Shown here: positions 35,097-44,013 of the stretch, piece by piece
Position numbering within the stretch: the stretch's first letter is position 1
Layout of the letters: the number at the start of each line of letters is the position of its first letter
Assembly (NCBI GenBank): GCA_964472305.1
Contig: CAYYJR010000028.1
Location: 1 to 44,924, forward strand
Direction of reading: 5' to 3'
Length of the DNA: 44,924 bases
Source of the DNA: CAYYJR01 sp964472305
Lineage (GTDB): Bacteria; Armatimonadota; Hebobacteria; CAIYQO01
Program-made: the position numbers and the translations under genes
The notes under the pieces: generated by a model
Databases searched by the model: none
Told to the model about the DNA's origin: nothing
What the model saw: only the letters and a program-made list of their open reading frames with translations

Positions 35097-36026
35097 ATGA
35101 CTCGTCGTGCACCATTTCAGCGCTTCGCCCGTTTCGGATGGGTATGCGCCCTGAGCATCGGATTTACCCTGGCCGCCCGCGCCGCAATACTGGATGAAAC
35201 ACCGGTGGACCGCCCATTTGTGAAGGTCAAGGTGCTCGGCTCGCTGCCGCAGGTGAACGCGGGCGCCGTGAGCCCGTGGGATCTGTTGCCGCTCGATACC
35301 TCCCACTCCATTGCCGCGCTGGGCCACGGCACGCTGGGTCGCTACAACGCCACCGGAGAGATGCTCAGTTTCGCCGGTCGGACTTTCATTCGCGCCATCA
35401 ACCCGAAGACCGGCGCCGTGCAGGTCGTCGAAACGCGCGATCCCTACCAGTCGCCCTTCGCCATCGTACTCGGCCCGCCGGCGGGGAACGGCCTGCAGCC
35501 CGAGATGGTTTTCCCGCGCACCTACCGCTTTACCGAAACGGAGCCGCAACTCCTGCATACGGTGCTGGAGCGGCTGGCGGTCGAGGTGAACGGTCCCATC
35601 GGCGTCATCGGCTGGGCGGAGATGCCGGAAGTGGAAGGCGCCGCGCTGAAACGCGCCCCGGTCGAGAATGAACCGCTCACCAGCAGTAAAAAAGACCAGT
35701 ACCTTGAGGCTGTGCGCGCACGAGATGCCCACATAGTGTTTTTCGCGGTGGTCTCGCCGGTGCTCACCCTGCCCCCCGTCACCAACACGCTGCTCACCGC
35801 AAAAGCTTTCGATTACACGCCGGAACAGGGACAGCCGGCCGCCGCGCTGGTGCATATTCACGCCGCGCTGGTGAACGAACCCACCCCCATGCCCTGCACC
35901 ACCACGCCGCTGTTGCTGGAGGGTTTGCGCGCGGTGACGGTCAATGACATTTGCCACCTGTATGGCACCAGCACGGTACAACGCGGGGTGCTCATGGTGT
36001 TCCAACTCGATCCGCGGAAACGCTAA
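35097..36026 (+). CDS. Exported protein of unknown function
   Basis: A 309-residue protein with a signal peptide (FGWVCALSIGFTLAARA, cut near 25). I recognise no family. The mature part has mixed alpha/beta character, with segments such as AALGHGTLGRYNATGEM, VETRDPYQSPFAIVLGP and GVIGWAEMPEVEG; the HIVFFAVVSPVLTLPP stretch could be a buried strand or helix. Cysteines are few. AAGGAG precedes ATG 35097. It has its own good promoter and a U-tailed terminator, so it is a single-gene unit. Confidence 0.75.
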   Translation: MTRRAPFQRFARFGWVCALSIGFTLAARAAILDETPVDRPFVKVKVLGSLPQVNAGAVSPWDLLPLDTSHSIAALGHGTLGRYNATGEMLSFAGRTFIRAINPKTGAVQVVETRDPYQSPFAIVLGPPAGNGLQPEMVFPRTYRFTETEPQLLHTVLERLAVEVNGPIGVIGWAEMPEVEGAALKRAPVENEPLTSSKKDQYLEAVRARDAHIVFFAVVSPVLTLPPVTNTLLTAKAFDYTPEQGQPAAALVHIHAALVNEPTPMPCTTTPLLLEGLRAVTVNDICHLYGTSTVQRGVLMVFQLDPRKR

Positions 36027-36049
36027 CAGATCACACCGGTCTACCACAG

Positions 36050-36091
36050 CACCCGCCGCACCCCGGCCAACCGGGCACGGCGGGTGTTTTT
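36050..36091 (+). terminator. Intrinsic terminator of the unknown exported gene
   Basis: CACCCGCCG (36050-36058) pairs perfectly with CGGCGGGTG (36078-36086), with an inner CCCGG/CCGGG stem, followed by five T (36087-36091). It is the only operon-end terminator in the window with a U-tail. Confidence 0.85.
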
Positions 36092-36351
36092 CGTACCAAT
36101 GCGACCGCACCCAGGGTTGCCACACAACCCGGTAGTGCGGGTCGTGCGCACGGTTGGGCTTTGGCAATCACCAATATCTTCGCATCACGGCAATGTCACG
36201 CGTTGAAAACCTGCTGTTCCCGCCTTGCGCGTCGAAAGGTGAATCTCGTTGGATGGGGTTGTCGGCTGCTGGCCTGACCACGCAGACATCGTTGACGTGC
36301 TCGATGCGCACAGCAATGGCCGGTACGGAAGTTGGATGGGCGGCGTGGACG
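36092..36351. other. Intergenic region between two convergent genes
   Basis: 260 bp after the terminator. On the minus strand, codons from about 36340 to 36250 read VRIEHVNDVCVVRP with GC-rich third positions, which could be a decayed fragment. No start, ribosome site or known family was confirmed. Confidence 0.35.
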
Positions 36352-37296
36352 TCAGGCGTCCAATACGTGATCCTGGCGGGCGTAGGCTTCCGCGTCATCT
36401 ACCTCGGCGCAAGCCTGGCAGTCGAGTTCCGTGCAGGCGGCGTCGGTCAACTCGCCGCGGGTGATGAGCCACGCGCGGAAACGCGCGATGGCGTCGCGAT
36501 CAGCCCACTCGGCTTCTTCCTCGCGCGTGCGATACACGCACAGGTCACCGCGGGAGTGACCCAGCGTGCGGTAGGTATTTGCTTCCAGCAGGGTGGGTCC
36601 GCCGCCGGCGCGTGCGCGGTCGACGGCGTGTTGCGCGGTGTCGCGCACGGCCAGCACATCGTTGCCGTCCACCGTGTGACCGGACAGCCCGTAGGCGGCG
36701 GCGCGGTCGGCAATATGCGCCACGCTGACCATCGCGCACGCAGGACTGGACATCGCGTAACAATTATTCTCGCAAACAAAGACCACGGGCAGGCGCCAGA
36801 TGGCAGCCATGTTCAGCGTTTCGTGAAACGTCCCCTGGTTGCTGGCGCCGTCGCCAAAGAAAGCCACCGCCACCTGTCCGCTGTGCCGGTATTGCGCCGA
36901 GAAAGCCGCGCCGGCGGCGATGGGGAGCATGCCGCCGGTGATGCCGTTCATCCCCAGAAAACCGAGCGACAGGTCGGCCATGTGCTGGGTGCCGCCGCGC
37001 CCGCGCGAGTAGCCGCCTTGCGTGCCGAACAACTCGGCCATGACACGGCGCGGCTCCGCGCCGCGGGCGAGAAAATGTCCGTGACCGCGGTGGTTGCTGG
37101 CCAGGTAATCGCACGGCTGCAGTGCCGCGCATACGCCTACCGCGATGGCTTCCTGGCCGACGGACAGATGGGACGTGCCGCGTAATTCACCGGCGGCGAA
37201 AAGGCGATCCACCCGTTCTTCGAACCGGCGGATCAGCAGCATGGCGCGCAACAGCGCCGCAGGTGTATGTAACGGTCGTAAGGTGGTACTGGTCAC
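36352..37296 (-). CDS. Thiamine-dependent E1-alpha subunit (PdhA/AcoA-like)
   Basis: A 314-residue E1-alpha of the 2-oxoacid or acetoin dehydrogenase type. The thiamine diphosphate motif is FFGDGASNQGTFHETLNMA, followed by VFVCENNCYAMS; SVGQEAIAVGV, SNHRGHGHFLARG and GKGGTQH-like RGRGGTQHMAD are also typical. The phosphorylation loop region YRTLGHSRGD is present. It needs an E1-beta to form an active a2b2 enzyme; none is adjacent, nor E2 or E3. GTG at 37296 gives the best length but lacks a clear ribosome site. Confidence 0.88.
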   Translation of the reverse strand: MTSTTLRPLHTPAALLRAMLLIRRFEERVDRLFAAGELRGTSHLSVGQEAIAVGVCAALQPCDYLASNHRGHGHFLARGAEPRRVMAELFGTQGGYSRGRGGTQHMADLSLGFLGMNGITGGMLPIAAGAAFSAQYRHSGQVAVAFFGDGASNQGTFHETLNMAAIWRLPVVFVCENNCYAMSSPACAMVSVAHIADRAAAYGLSGHTVDGNDVLAVRDTAQHAVDRARAGGGPTLLEANTYRTLGHSRGDLCVYRTREEEAEWADRDAIARFRAWLITRGELTDAACTELDCQACAEVDDAEAYARQDHVLDA

Positions 37297-37379
37297 GGTG
37301 GATTAGACACGCGCGAACGCAAATGGTTGCGCCCCTCCCCCCGCGGGAAAGGCAGCGACGGATTACCCGCGACGGGGCG

Positions 37380-37775
37380 TCAATACGAACGATAATCCCG
37401 GGTATAGCGGGACGGGCTCGAGCGCGACCGTTCCGCGCGCTGCACGTTGGAAGCCGCGTGATGATGGAGAGAGTGATAGATCATCTCCACCAGGAACGAT
37501 ATCCACAGCAGTTCCATCACGATCAGCATGGAAAAGCAAAACCAGGTGATAGGCGGCCACAGCACGGCATCCGTCCCTTCCGGACGCAGCAACAACAGCA
37601 ACGTGAGGACGCCGACCACAATGAAAAAGATACCGGAGTCGCGCACGCGCTGCTGCCAGTTTCGGCTCCACAGATACGATCCGGTTGCCCACAGCACGAT
37701 GCTGACCAGGCAGAATCCGGCGATGTAGCGCGAAACCCAGAGAAAAATCACATTGGTGAATAGATCAAATGGCAT
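37380..37775 (-). CDS. Small membrane protein of unknown function
   Basis: A 131-residue protein with three hydrophobic helices (about 5-30, 44-63, 74-98) and a basic, Ser/Arg-rich tail with HSLHHHAAS. No family recognised. GGGGGAT lies 5 nt before ATG 37775. It lies upstream of the E1-alpha gene on the same strand, 83 bp apart. Confidence 0.7.
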   Translation of the reverse strand: MPFDLFTNVIFLWVSRYIAGFCLVSIVLWATGSYLWSRNWQQRVRDSGIFFIVVGVLTLLLLLRPEGTDAVLWPPITWFCFSMLIVMELLWISFLVEMIYHSLHHHAASNVQRAERSRSSPSRYTRDYRSY

Positions 37776-37986
37776 GCGATCCCCCTACCGGCCGAAGCAC
37801 TCGTCGTCGTCATTCATGCCCCGCGGCACTGGCGCGAACCGCAGACTCTACGGCTTATTATCTATATTCCATATTCGGTGATCAGTCTACTATCCCCGCG
37901 GAGGAAAAGAGACCCTTGTCAGCATGATACCGAAGACATCTGGTCAGTGCAATAGGCTCCATGCTACAATAATAGGGGAGTGCATC

Positions 37987-38373
37987 ATGGGATTGGCGAT
38001 TCTGCTGGCGGCGGCAATAGTAGCCGTGACGGCGATGGCGGTGCGCGAGGTGATCGCGTATCGGCGTACCCGCCCTGCCTACACGTTGCGGCGGATCACC
38101 CTGCGGCTTTCCATGGCCATCATGCTGCTGTTCCTCCTCGGCAGCATCTATGTCGGCGTCTATCTCTTCGACCTGGAGACACCGATGGGCCATGTCGGCC
38201 CGTGGATCGCCTTCTGGGGGTGCATCGGCATGCTGGCGTTCGGTGTGTTGTGCCTGGTAATCGCCGACGTGCGCGCGCTGGGCGATGAGCTTCGCCAGAC
38301 GCCGAACACCTTGCAGCAGGAGATTGCCGCGATTATCGCCGAACACACGCGGGAACACTCCCCGGATCAGTAA
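37987..38373 (+). CDS. Small membrane protein of unknown function upstream of ribD
   Basis: A 128-residue protein with three helices (about 1-18, 38-60, 70-92) and a charged helical tail (LRQTPNTLQQEIAAIIAEHT). No family recognised. ATG 37987 follows GGGGAG. TGCTACAAT (37962-37970) is an extended -10, with TGGTCA upstream. Its stop is 3 nt before ribD, so the two are co-transcribed and probably coupled. Confidence 0.75.
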   Translation: MGLAILLAAAIVAVTAMAVREVIAYRRTRPAYTLRRITLRLSMAIMLLFLLGSIYVGVYLFDLETPMGHVGPWIAFWGCIGMLAFGVLCLVIADVRALGDELRQTPNTLQQEIAAIIAEHTREHSPDQ

Positions 38374-38376
38374 CGC

Positions 38377-39486
38377 ATGCACAGCACCACCGACGACCTA
38401 CGATTTCTGCGCCGTACATTGACGCTGGCCGCACGCGCCCGTGGCCGCACCGCGCCCAACCCGTTGGTCGGCGCCTGCGTGGTGCGCGACGGCGTGCTGG
38501 TGGGCGAGGGTTATCACCCGCAAGCCGGCCAGCCGCACGCGGAGGTATTTGCCTTGCGCGCGGCGGGTGAGGCCGCGCGGGGCGCCACCCTGTATGTCTC
38601 GCTGGAACCCTGCGCGCACTTCGGCAGAACACCGCCTTGCGCCGACGCGATCATCGCGGCGGGCATCAGTCGCGTGGTCATCGCCGCGGAAGACCCCAAC
38701 CCGTTGGTAGCCGGGCGGGGCATCGCGCGACTGCGCGCCGCCGGGGTGGAGGTAATCATCGGGCCGCTGGGAGCGGAGGAAGCGCGGATGAACGAGGCAT
38801 GGCGCCACTGGATGCGCACGCGCCAGCCATTCGTCACGCTGAAGCTGGCGGCCAGCCTGGATGGCAAACTGGCCACCCGGACCGGCGAATCGCGCTGGAT
38901 CACCGGCGACGCGGCCCGCCGCGACGTGCATCGCCTGCGCGCCGCGTCCGATGCCATTCTCACCACCGCCGCCACCGTGCTGGCGGACAATCCGGCGCTG
39001 ACCGCCCGACTGCCCGGCGCACACCAACCCCGGCGCGTGGTGGTCGATACCCGCCTGCGCACCTCCCCCGACGCCCTCGTCTACGCGCCCGGCACGCCGC
39101 CGCCGTTGCTCGTGACCGCGATGGATGCCCCGACGCGGCTGGCACCCTATCGCGCACGCGGCGTCGAGTTGCTCACGCTGCCGCCGGCCGGCGATCACCT
39201 GGACCTGGCCGCGGTGCTGGACGCATTGGGCGCGCGGGAGATCGTCAGCCTGCTGGTCGAGGCAGGCGGGAACTTCGCGGCGGCACTGCTGGCGGCAGGC
39301 CTCGCGGACAAGCTGCGGCTCTACCTGGCGCCGATGCTGATCGGCGGCGCGAAGGCCACCCCACTGCTCGGCGGGGAGGGGGTGGCGCGGCTGACCGATG
39401 CCTTGCGACTGCGCGACATTACCTGGCGACGCATCGGCGACGATCTGCGTCTGGAAGGCTATCCGCGAACGCCGGCAGCGCGATAA
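38377..39486 (+). CDS. ribD: Bifunctional riboflavin deaminase/reductase RibD
   Basis: A 369-residue RibD with both domains. It converts the first pyrimidine intermediates of riboflavin synthesis. The deaminase zinc site is His54 and Glu56 in QPHAEVFAL, with Cys79 and Cys88 in EPCAHFGRTPPCADA. The reductase domain has VTLKLAASLDGKLAT, GESRWITGDAAR, LADNPALTAR, VVVDTRLRTSP and LLVEAGGNFAAALL. ribE, ribBA and ribH do not follow, so the pathway genes are dispersed. No FMN riboswitch was seen upstream. Confidence 0.95.
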   Translation: MHSTTDDLRFLRRTLTLAARARGRTAPNPLVGACVVRDGVLVGEGYHPQAGQPHAEVFALRAAGEAARGATLYVSLEPCAHFGRTPPCADAIIAAGISRVVIAAEDPNPLVAGRGIARLRAAGVEVIIGPLGAEEARMNEAWRHWMRTRQPFVTLKLAASLDGKLATRTGESRWITGDAARRDVHRLRAASDAILTTAATVLADNPALTARLPGAHQPRRVVVDTRLRTSPDALVYAPGTPPPLLVTAMDAPTRLAPYRARGVELLTLPPAGDHLDLAAVLDALGAREIVSLLVEAGGNFAAALLAAGLADKLRLYLAPMLIGGAKATPLLGGEGVARLTDALRLRDITWRRIGDDLRLEGYPRTPAAR

Positions 39487-39552
39487 TCACCCGATTTTGG
39501 AAGAGTCGACACCCGGCTGAATGCGTATTCCCGCCGATCAAGCCCTGATGCG

Positions 39553-39571
39553 GCAAGGCAACACGCCTTGC
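39553..39571 (+). terminator. Possible hairpin at the end of ribD
   Basis: GCAAGGC and GCCTTGC form a 7-bp stem around AACAC, 67 nt after the ribD stop and ahead of the tRNA promoter. No U-run follows. Confidence 0.35.
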
Positions 39572-39605
39572 ACGGTGTCACGACGAAGAATTTTTCCCGC
39601 ACCCC

Positions 39606-39634
39606 TTGACATATCACGAGGAGGCCTGTATATT
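39606..39634 (+). promoter_or_regulatory. Strong promoter of the tRNA-tuf-ribosomal operon
   Basis: A perfect TTGACA (39606-39611), a 17-bp spacer and TATATT (39629-39634). Initiation near 39641 precedes tRNA-Tyr by about 43 nt. Confidence 0.85.
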
Positions 39635-39683
39635 TCTATGACGACCGGATGGCAGACGCCTCCGGTCAGTTGTTTGTTCGCGT

Positions 39684-39770
39684 GCCGGGGTGCCGGAGTG
39701 GTCAATCGGAGCAGACTGTAAATCTGCCGGCGCAATGCCTACGGAGGTTCAAATCCTTCCCCCGGCACCA
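39684..39770 (+). tRNA. tRNA-Tyr (anticodon GTA)
   Basis: Acceptor arms GCCGGGG/CCCCGGC, anticodon stem-loop GCAGA-CTGTAAA-TCTGC giving GTA, a long variable arm as in bacterial tRNA-Tyr, T-arm GGAGGTTCAAATCCTTC and an encoded CCA. Confidence 0.96.
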
Positions 39771-39832
39771 CGCGACAAAAAAGACAATCGAATACGGACA
39801 CACATTGCAGTTACCATTACAGTCACACACCG

Positions 39833-39908
<76 letters not shown>

Positions 39909-39978
39909 CCGGATTTTACGGGGAAGAGCAACCCTTTTCGCCGTTTCTCGCATTTTGAAATTCGTAAGGGAGCCAGCG

Positions 39979-41193
<1,215 letters not shown>

Positions 41194-41275
41194 GGTACGC
41201 AGGTTGGAGTGTTGACGGGGGAGGCGGAGGCGGCGCCTGTGCCTTCCCTGTCGTATGTTTAGTCGGAGGTGACCC

Positions 41276-41467
41276 GTGGCAAGATTGTCTCGGATAAAAG
41301 ACCGCGGGTTCTGGTTTGCCTGCACCGAGTGCAAGAGCCGGAACTATACCAGCTACAAGAATAAGAAGAACGACCCCGAACGACTGGTGTTAAAGAAATA
41401 TTGCCCGTCTTGCCGGCGTCATACCGATCACCGTGAAACCGGTATCGAAGCAAAGGCCGGCAAGTAG
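41276..41467 (+). CDS. rpmG: 50S ribosomal protein L33
   Basis: A 63-residue L33, about ten residues longer than usual at the ends. Both zinc-ribbon knuckles are kept (CTEC and CPSC), along with RNYTSYKNKKNDPERLVLKK and HTDHRET. GTG at 41276 follows CGGAGGTGACCC. It lies between tuf and secE, the common bacterial order. Confidence 0.96.
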   Translation: MARLSRIKDRGFWFACTECKSRNYTSYKNKKNDPERLVLKKYCPSCRRHTDHRETGIEAKAGK

Positions 41468-41528
41468 CAATACGCTGCCTACCCCCACGAGACCCGGTTT
41501 CGGGTGGAAGAGTGAGGACCGACACAGA

Positions 41529-41798
41529 ATGGCTGCGAACAATGATGATGCCGTAACAACGACTGCCGCGCCCGTCGAGCCGAAAGTCAGCGGGATAAGC
41601 CCGCTGAAGCGGTTCCTGCGCGAAGTCCAGGCAGAATTGAAGAAAACCAATTGGCCCACGAGGAATGAGCTGACCAAGTTCACCGCGGTGGTGGTGCTCA
41701 CGATCGTGATCGTGGCAGTCTATCTCTTCCTCGCCGATGCGGCGATGCAATACGTCGCGAATAATCTCTTCCATATCACGCCGTCGACACCGCGTTGA
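41529..41798 (+). CDS. secE: Preprotein translocase subunit SecE
   Basis: An 89-residue SecE of the single-helix type. The conserved amphipathic region FLREVQAELKKTNWPTRNEL precedes one membrane helix (FTAVVVLTIVIVAVYLFLAD). It clamps SecY in the translocon. The N-terminal 25 residues are Thr/Ala-rich and variable. ATG at 41529 follows GAGGA; the open frame extends upstream to 41433 without a better site. Confidence 0.96.
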   Translation: MAANNDDAVTTTAAPVEPKVSGISPLKRFLREVQAELKKTNWPTRNELTKFTAVVVLTIVIVAVYLFLADAAMQYVANNLFHITPSTPR

Positions 41799-41824
41799 TG
41801 GGCGTTGCCTGACAGGACTTCCGC

Positions 41825-42346
41825 ATGGCTTGGTACGTAATACACACCTTCACCGGTCACGAAAATAAAGTCAAGGCGAGCATCGAGCGGCGCGCTGCCG
41901 CGCAGGGAATCGGACACAAGGTTCACCGCATTCTCGTCCTGACCGAAGAAGAAGTGACCGGCACACGGGGTGGCAAAAAACAGGTGCGTAAGCACAAAGT
42001 CTACCCCGGTTATATCTTTATGGAGATGGATCTGGACGACGAAACGCGCTTCCTGGTGCGTAATACGCCCGGGGTGACCGGCTTCGTCGGCCCGGATAAA
42101 CAGGCGGTGCCGTTGAAACCCAACGAAATCCGCACCATCCTCGAACAGGTCGAGGGCGTGGAAGTGCCGGCCAAGGTCGCCTGGTCGCCGGGCGATGTCG
42201 TCCGCGTCACCAGTGGACCGTTTGCCAACTTTGAGGGTACGATTGAAGAAGTGCACGTGCCCAAGGAACAAATCCGGGTGCTGATCTCGCTGTTCGGTCG
42301 CGATACCCCAGTGACCCTCGGATTCGACGACGTAGAAAAAATCTAG
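41825..42346 (+). CDS. nusG: Transcription termination/antitermination factor NusG
   Basis: A 173-residue NusG. The NGN domain begins AWYVIHTFTGHENKVKASIE and includes KVYPGYIFMEMDLDDE and RNTPGVTGFVG. The C-terminal KOW domain has GDVVRVTSGPFANFEGTIEE. It binds RNA polymerase and links it to Rho or ribosomes. There is no inserted domain II. ATG at 41825 is 26 nt after secE. Confidence 0.98.
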   Translation: MAWYVIHTFTGHENKVKASIERRAAAQGIGHKVHRILVLTEEEVTGTRGGKKQVRKHKVYPGYIFMEMDLDDETRFLVRNTPGVTGFVGPDKQAVPLKPNEIRTILEQVEGVEVPAKVAWSPGDVVRVTSGPFANFEGTIEEVHVPKEQIRVLISLFGRDTPVTLGFDDVEKI

Positions 42347-42370
42347 TCGCACGCAAGCACCCGGTAATGG

Positions 42371-42401
42371 GGGAGGGAGAACGCCGCACGGCGCTCGTCC
42401 C
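42371..42401 (+). promoter_or_regulatory. Hairpin in the rplK leader, possible L1 site
   Basis: GGGA (42371-42374) pairs with TCCC (42398-42401), and GAACGCCG (42379-42386) with CGGCGCTC (42389-42396) with one mismatch. The two helices are split by an asymmetric GGGA/G loop. In other bacteria L1 represses rplKA by binding a similarly split helix in this leader. The match is structural only. Confidence 0.3.
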
Positions 42402-42419
42402 GACGGAGGTAGAATCACC

Positions 42420-42845
42420 ATGGCGAAGAAAATCAACGCCAAAGTCAAACTGCAACTGCCGGCCGGCAAAGCGACGACGGCGCCGCCCGTCGGTCCCGCT
42501 CTGGCGCCGCACGGCATCAACATGATGGAATTCATCAAATCGTACAACGCCGCCACCGCGCCGCAAGCCGGCAGCACCATCCCGGTGGAAGTCACGATTT
42601 ATGAAGACCGCACCTTCACCTATGTGCTGAAAACCCCGCCCGCTTCCGAGCTGTTGATCAAAACCGCCGGACTGACGAAGGGTGCCTCGGCACCGGGCAA
42701 GGACAAGCCGATGCAGGTGACGAAGGAACATATCCGAAAAGTCGCCGAGATGAAGATGCCGGACCTGAACGCCAACGACATTGAGGCCGCGATGAAGATC
42801 GTCGAGGGCCAGGCCCGCAGCATGGGATGCATAGTCGTCGAATAA
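42420..42845 (+). CDS. rplK: 50S ribosomal protein L11
   Basis: A 141-residue L11, standard length. The signature APPVGPALAPHGINMMEF and the RNA-binding C-terminal domain (KTAGLTKGASAPGKDK, RKVAEMKMPDLNA, ARSMGCIV) are intact. It forms the GTPase-associated stalk base. CGGAGG lies upstream of ATG 42420. Confidence 0.98.
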   Translation: MAKKINAKVKLQLPAGKATTAPPVGPALAPHGINMMEFIKSYNAATAPQAGSTIPVEVTIYEDRTFTYVLKTPPASELLIKTAGLTKGASAPGKDKPMQVTKEHIRKVAEMKMPDLNANDIEAAMKIVEGQARSMGCIVVE

Positions 42846-42920
42846 CCGGCGCCGGGCAGCCGCGGCTGCCCTGAACACGTGGGAGAGAGTCCCCTCTCGT
42901 TACACCACTGGAGGATTACC

Positions 42921-43631
42921 ATGGCAGTGAAACACGGCAAGCGCTACGACCAGGCGCTGAAAAAAATACAGATTACCGAACCGGTCGCCCCGACCGTGGC
43001 TTTGCAGGCGGTGAAAGATGCCGCCTGCGCGAAATTCGATGAGACGGTGGAAGCCGCCATCCGGCTGGGTGTCGATCCCCGCCAGAGCGATCAGATGGTG
43101 CGCGGCAGCGTGAATCTGCCGCACGGCACCGGCAAATCCCCGCGTATCGCGGTCTTCGCCCGCGGCGAGAACGCCACCGCCGCGGAAGAAGCCGGCGCGG
43201 AAGTGGTGGGCGCGGAAGACCTGGTGCAGCGCATCGATGAAGGCTGGCGCGATTTCGATATCCTGGTTGCCTCGCGTGATATGATGGGCATTGTCGGCAA
43301 GCTGGGCCGCAAACTCGGTCCGCGCATGCCCAATCCCAAGGCCGGCACCGTCACCGACAACATCGGACAGACGGTCCGCGACCTGAAGGGCGGCAAAGCC
43401 GGCTATCGCGTTGACAAGGCTGCCAACATCCACGTGCCCATCGGCAAGGTGTCCTACACCACTGACATGCTGAAGGAAAACCTGATAACGCTCGTGCAGG
43501 CGCTCCTTCGCGCCAAGCCCGCGTCGTCCAAGGGTGCTTACCTGAAAAAAATCAGCGTCTCCTCCACCATGGGCCCGGCGTTCCGCGTCGACACCACCAC
43601 CGCTCAGATCGAGGCGACCGGCAAAGGATAA
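42921..43631 (+). CDS. rplA: 50S ribosomal protein L1
   Basis: A 236-residue L1. Hallmarks are KHGKRYDQAL, VRGSVNLPHGTGKSPRIAVF, GIVGKLGRKLGPRMPNPK and HVPIGKVSY. It shapes the L1 stalk and in many bacteria represses the rplK-rplA mRNA. ATG at 42921 follows TGGAGG. The usual next genes rplJ-rplL are absent; a strong hairpin follows 18 nt after the stop. Confidence 0.98.
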   Translation: MAVKHGKRYDQALKKIQITEPVAPTVALQAVKDAACAKFDETVEAAIRLGVDPRQSDQMVRGSVNLPHGTGKSPRIAVFARGENATAAEEAGAEVVGAEDLVQRIDEGWRDFDILVASRDMMGIVGKLGRKLGPRMPNPKAGTVTDNIGQTVRDLKGGKAGYRVDKAANIHVPIGKVSYTTDMLKENLITLVQALLRAKPASSKGAYLKKISVSSTMGPAFRVDTTTAQIEATGKG

Positions 43632-43649
43632 CGCTTAGCCAATATCTCA

Positions 43650-43695
43650 CACACGACACCGCGCCGGGGCGAATGCCCCGGCGCGGTGTCGTGTG
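43650..43695 (+). terminator. 21-bp perfect hairpin ending the rplA operon, no U-tract
   Basis: Arms 43650-43670 and 43675-43695 are exact reverse complements around the GAAT loop. The next bases (GTATGATG) do not form a U-run. It lies 18 nt after the rplA stop and closes the operon. Confidence 0.75.
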
Positions 43696-44013
43696 GTATG
43701 ATGCCCGGTATCATATCGGGTGTTGTCACTTCCACCGTATCAACGCATCCCACCTGAGCCTCCATCAGGAGTGTGGATCAATTTCCGTGACGGGTTCCTC
43801 ATGTAACATGTGGAATTGGATTTCCACGTGTTACACTCCGCATCCCAACGACGGGGCCATCGGGAACTCAGCAAAAACGGAATCGTATTGTGCGGATTTG
43901 CATTGGACTTCAACTGGTTATCTGGCCTGTCGTAATGCTATTTGGTGCAGCGCCGCCCATTCCATGCCTCTTCCAAGCGCTCGTGCCGAGAATATTAGAG
44001 CACCGCATCATCC
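43696..44013. other. Intergenic region between rplA and mgtE
   Basis: 318 bp between convergent genes. It holds a 14-bp inverted repeat (TGTAACATGTGGAA at 43802-43815 against TTCCACGTGTTACA at 43822-43835, one wobble). No gene is supported. Confidence 0.5.
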
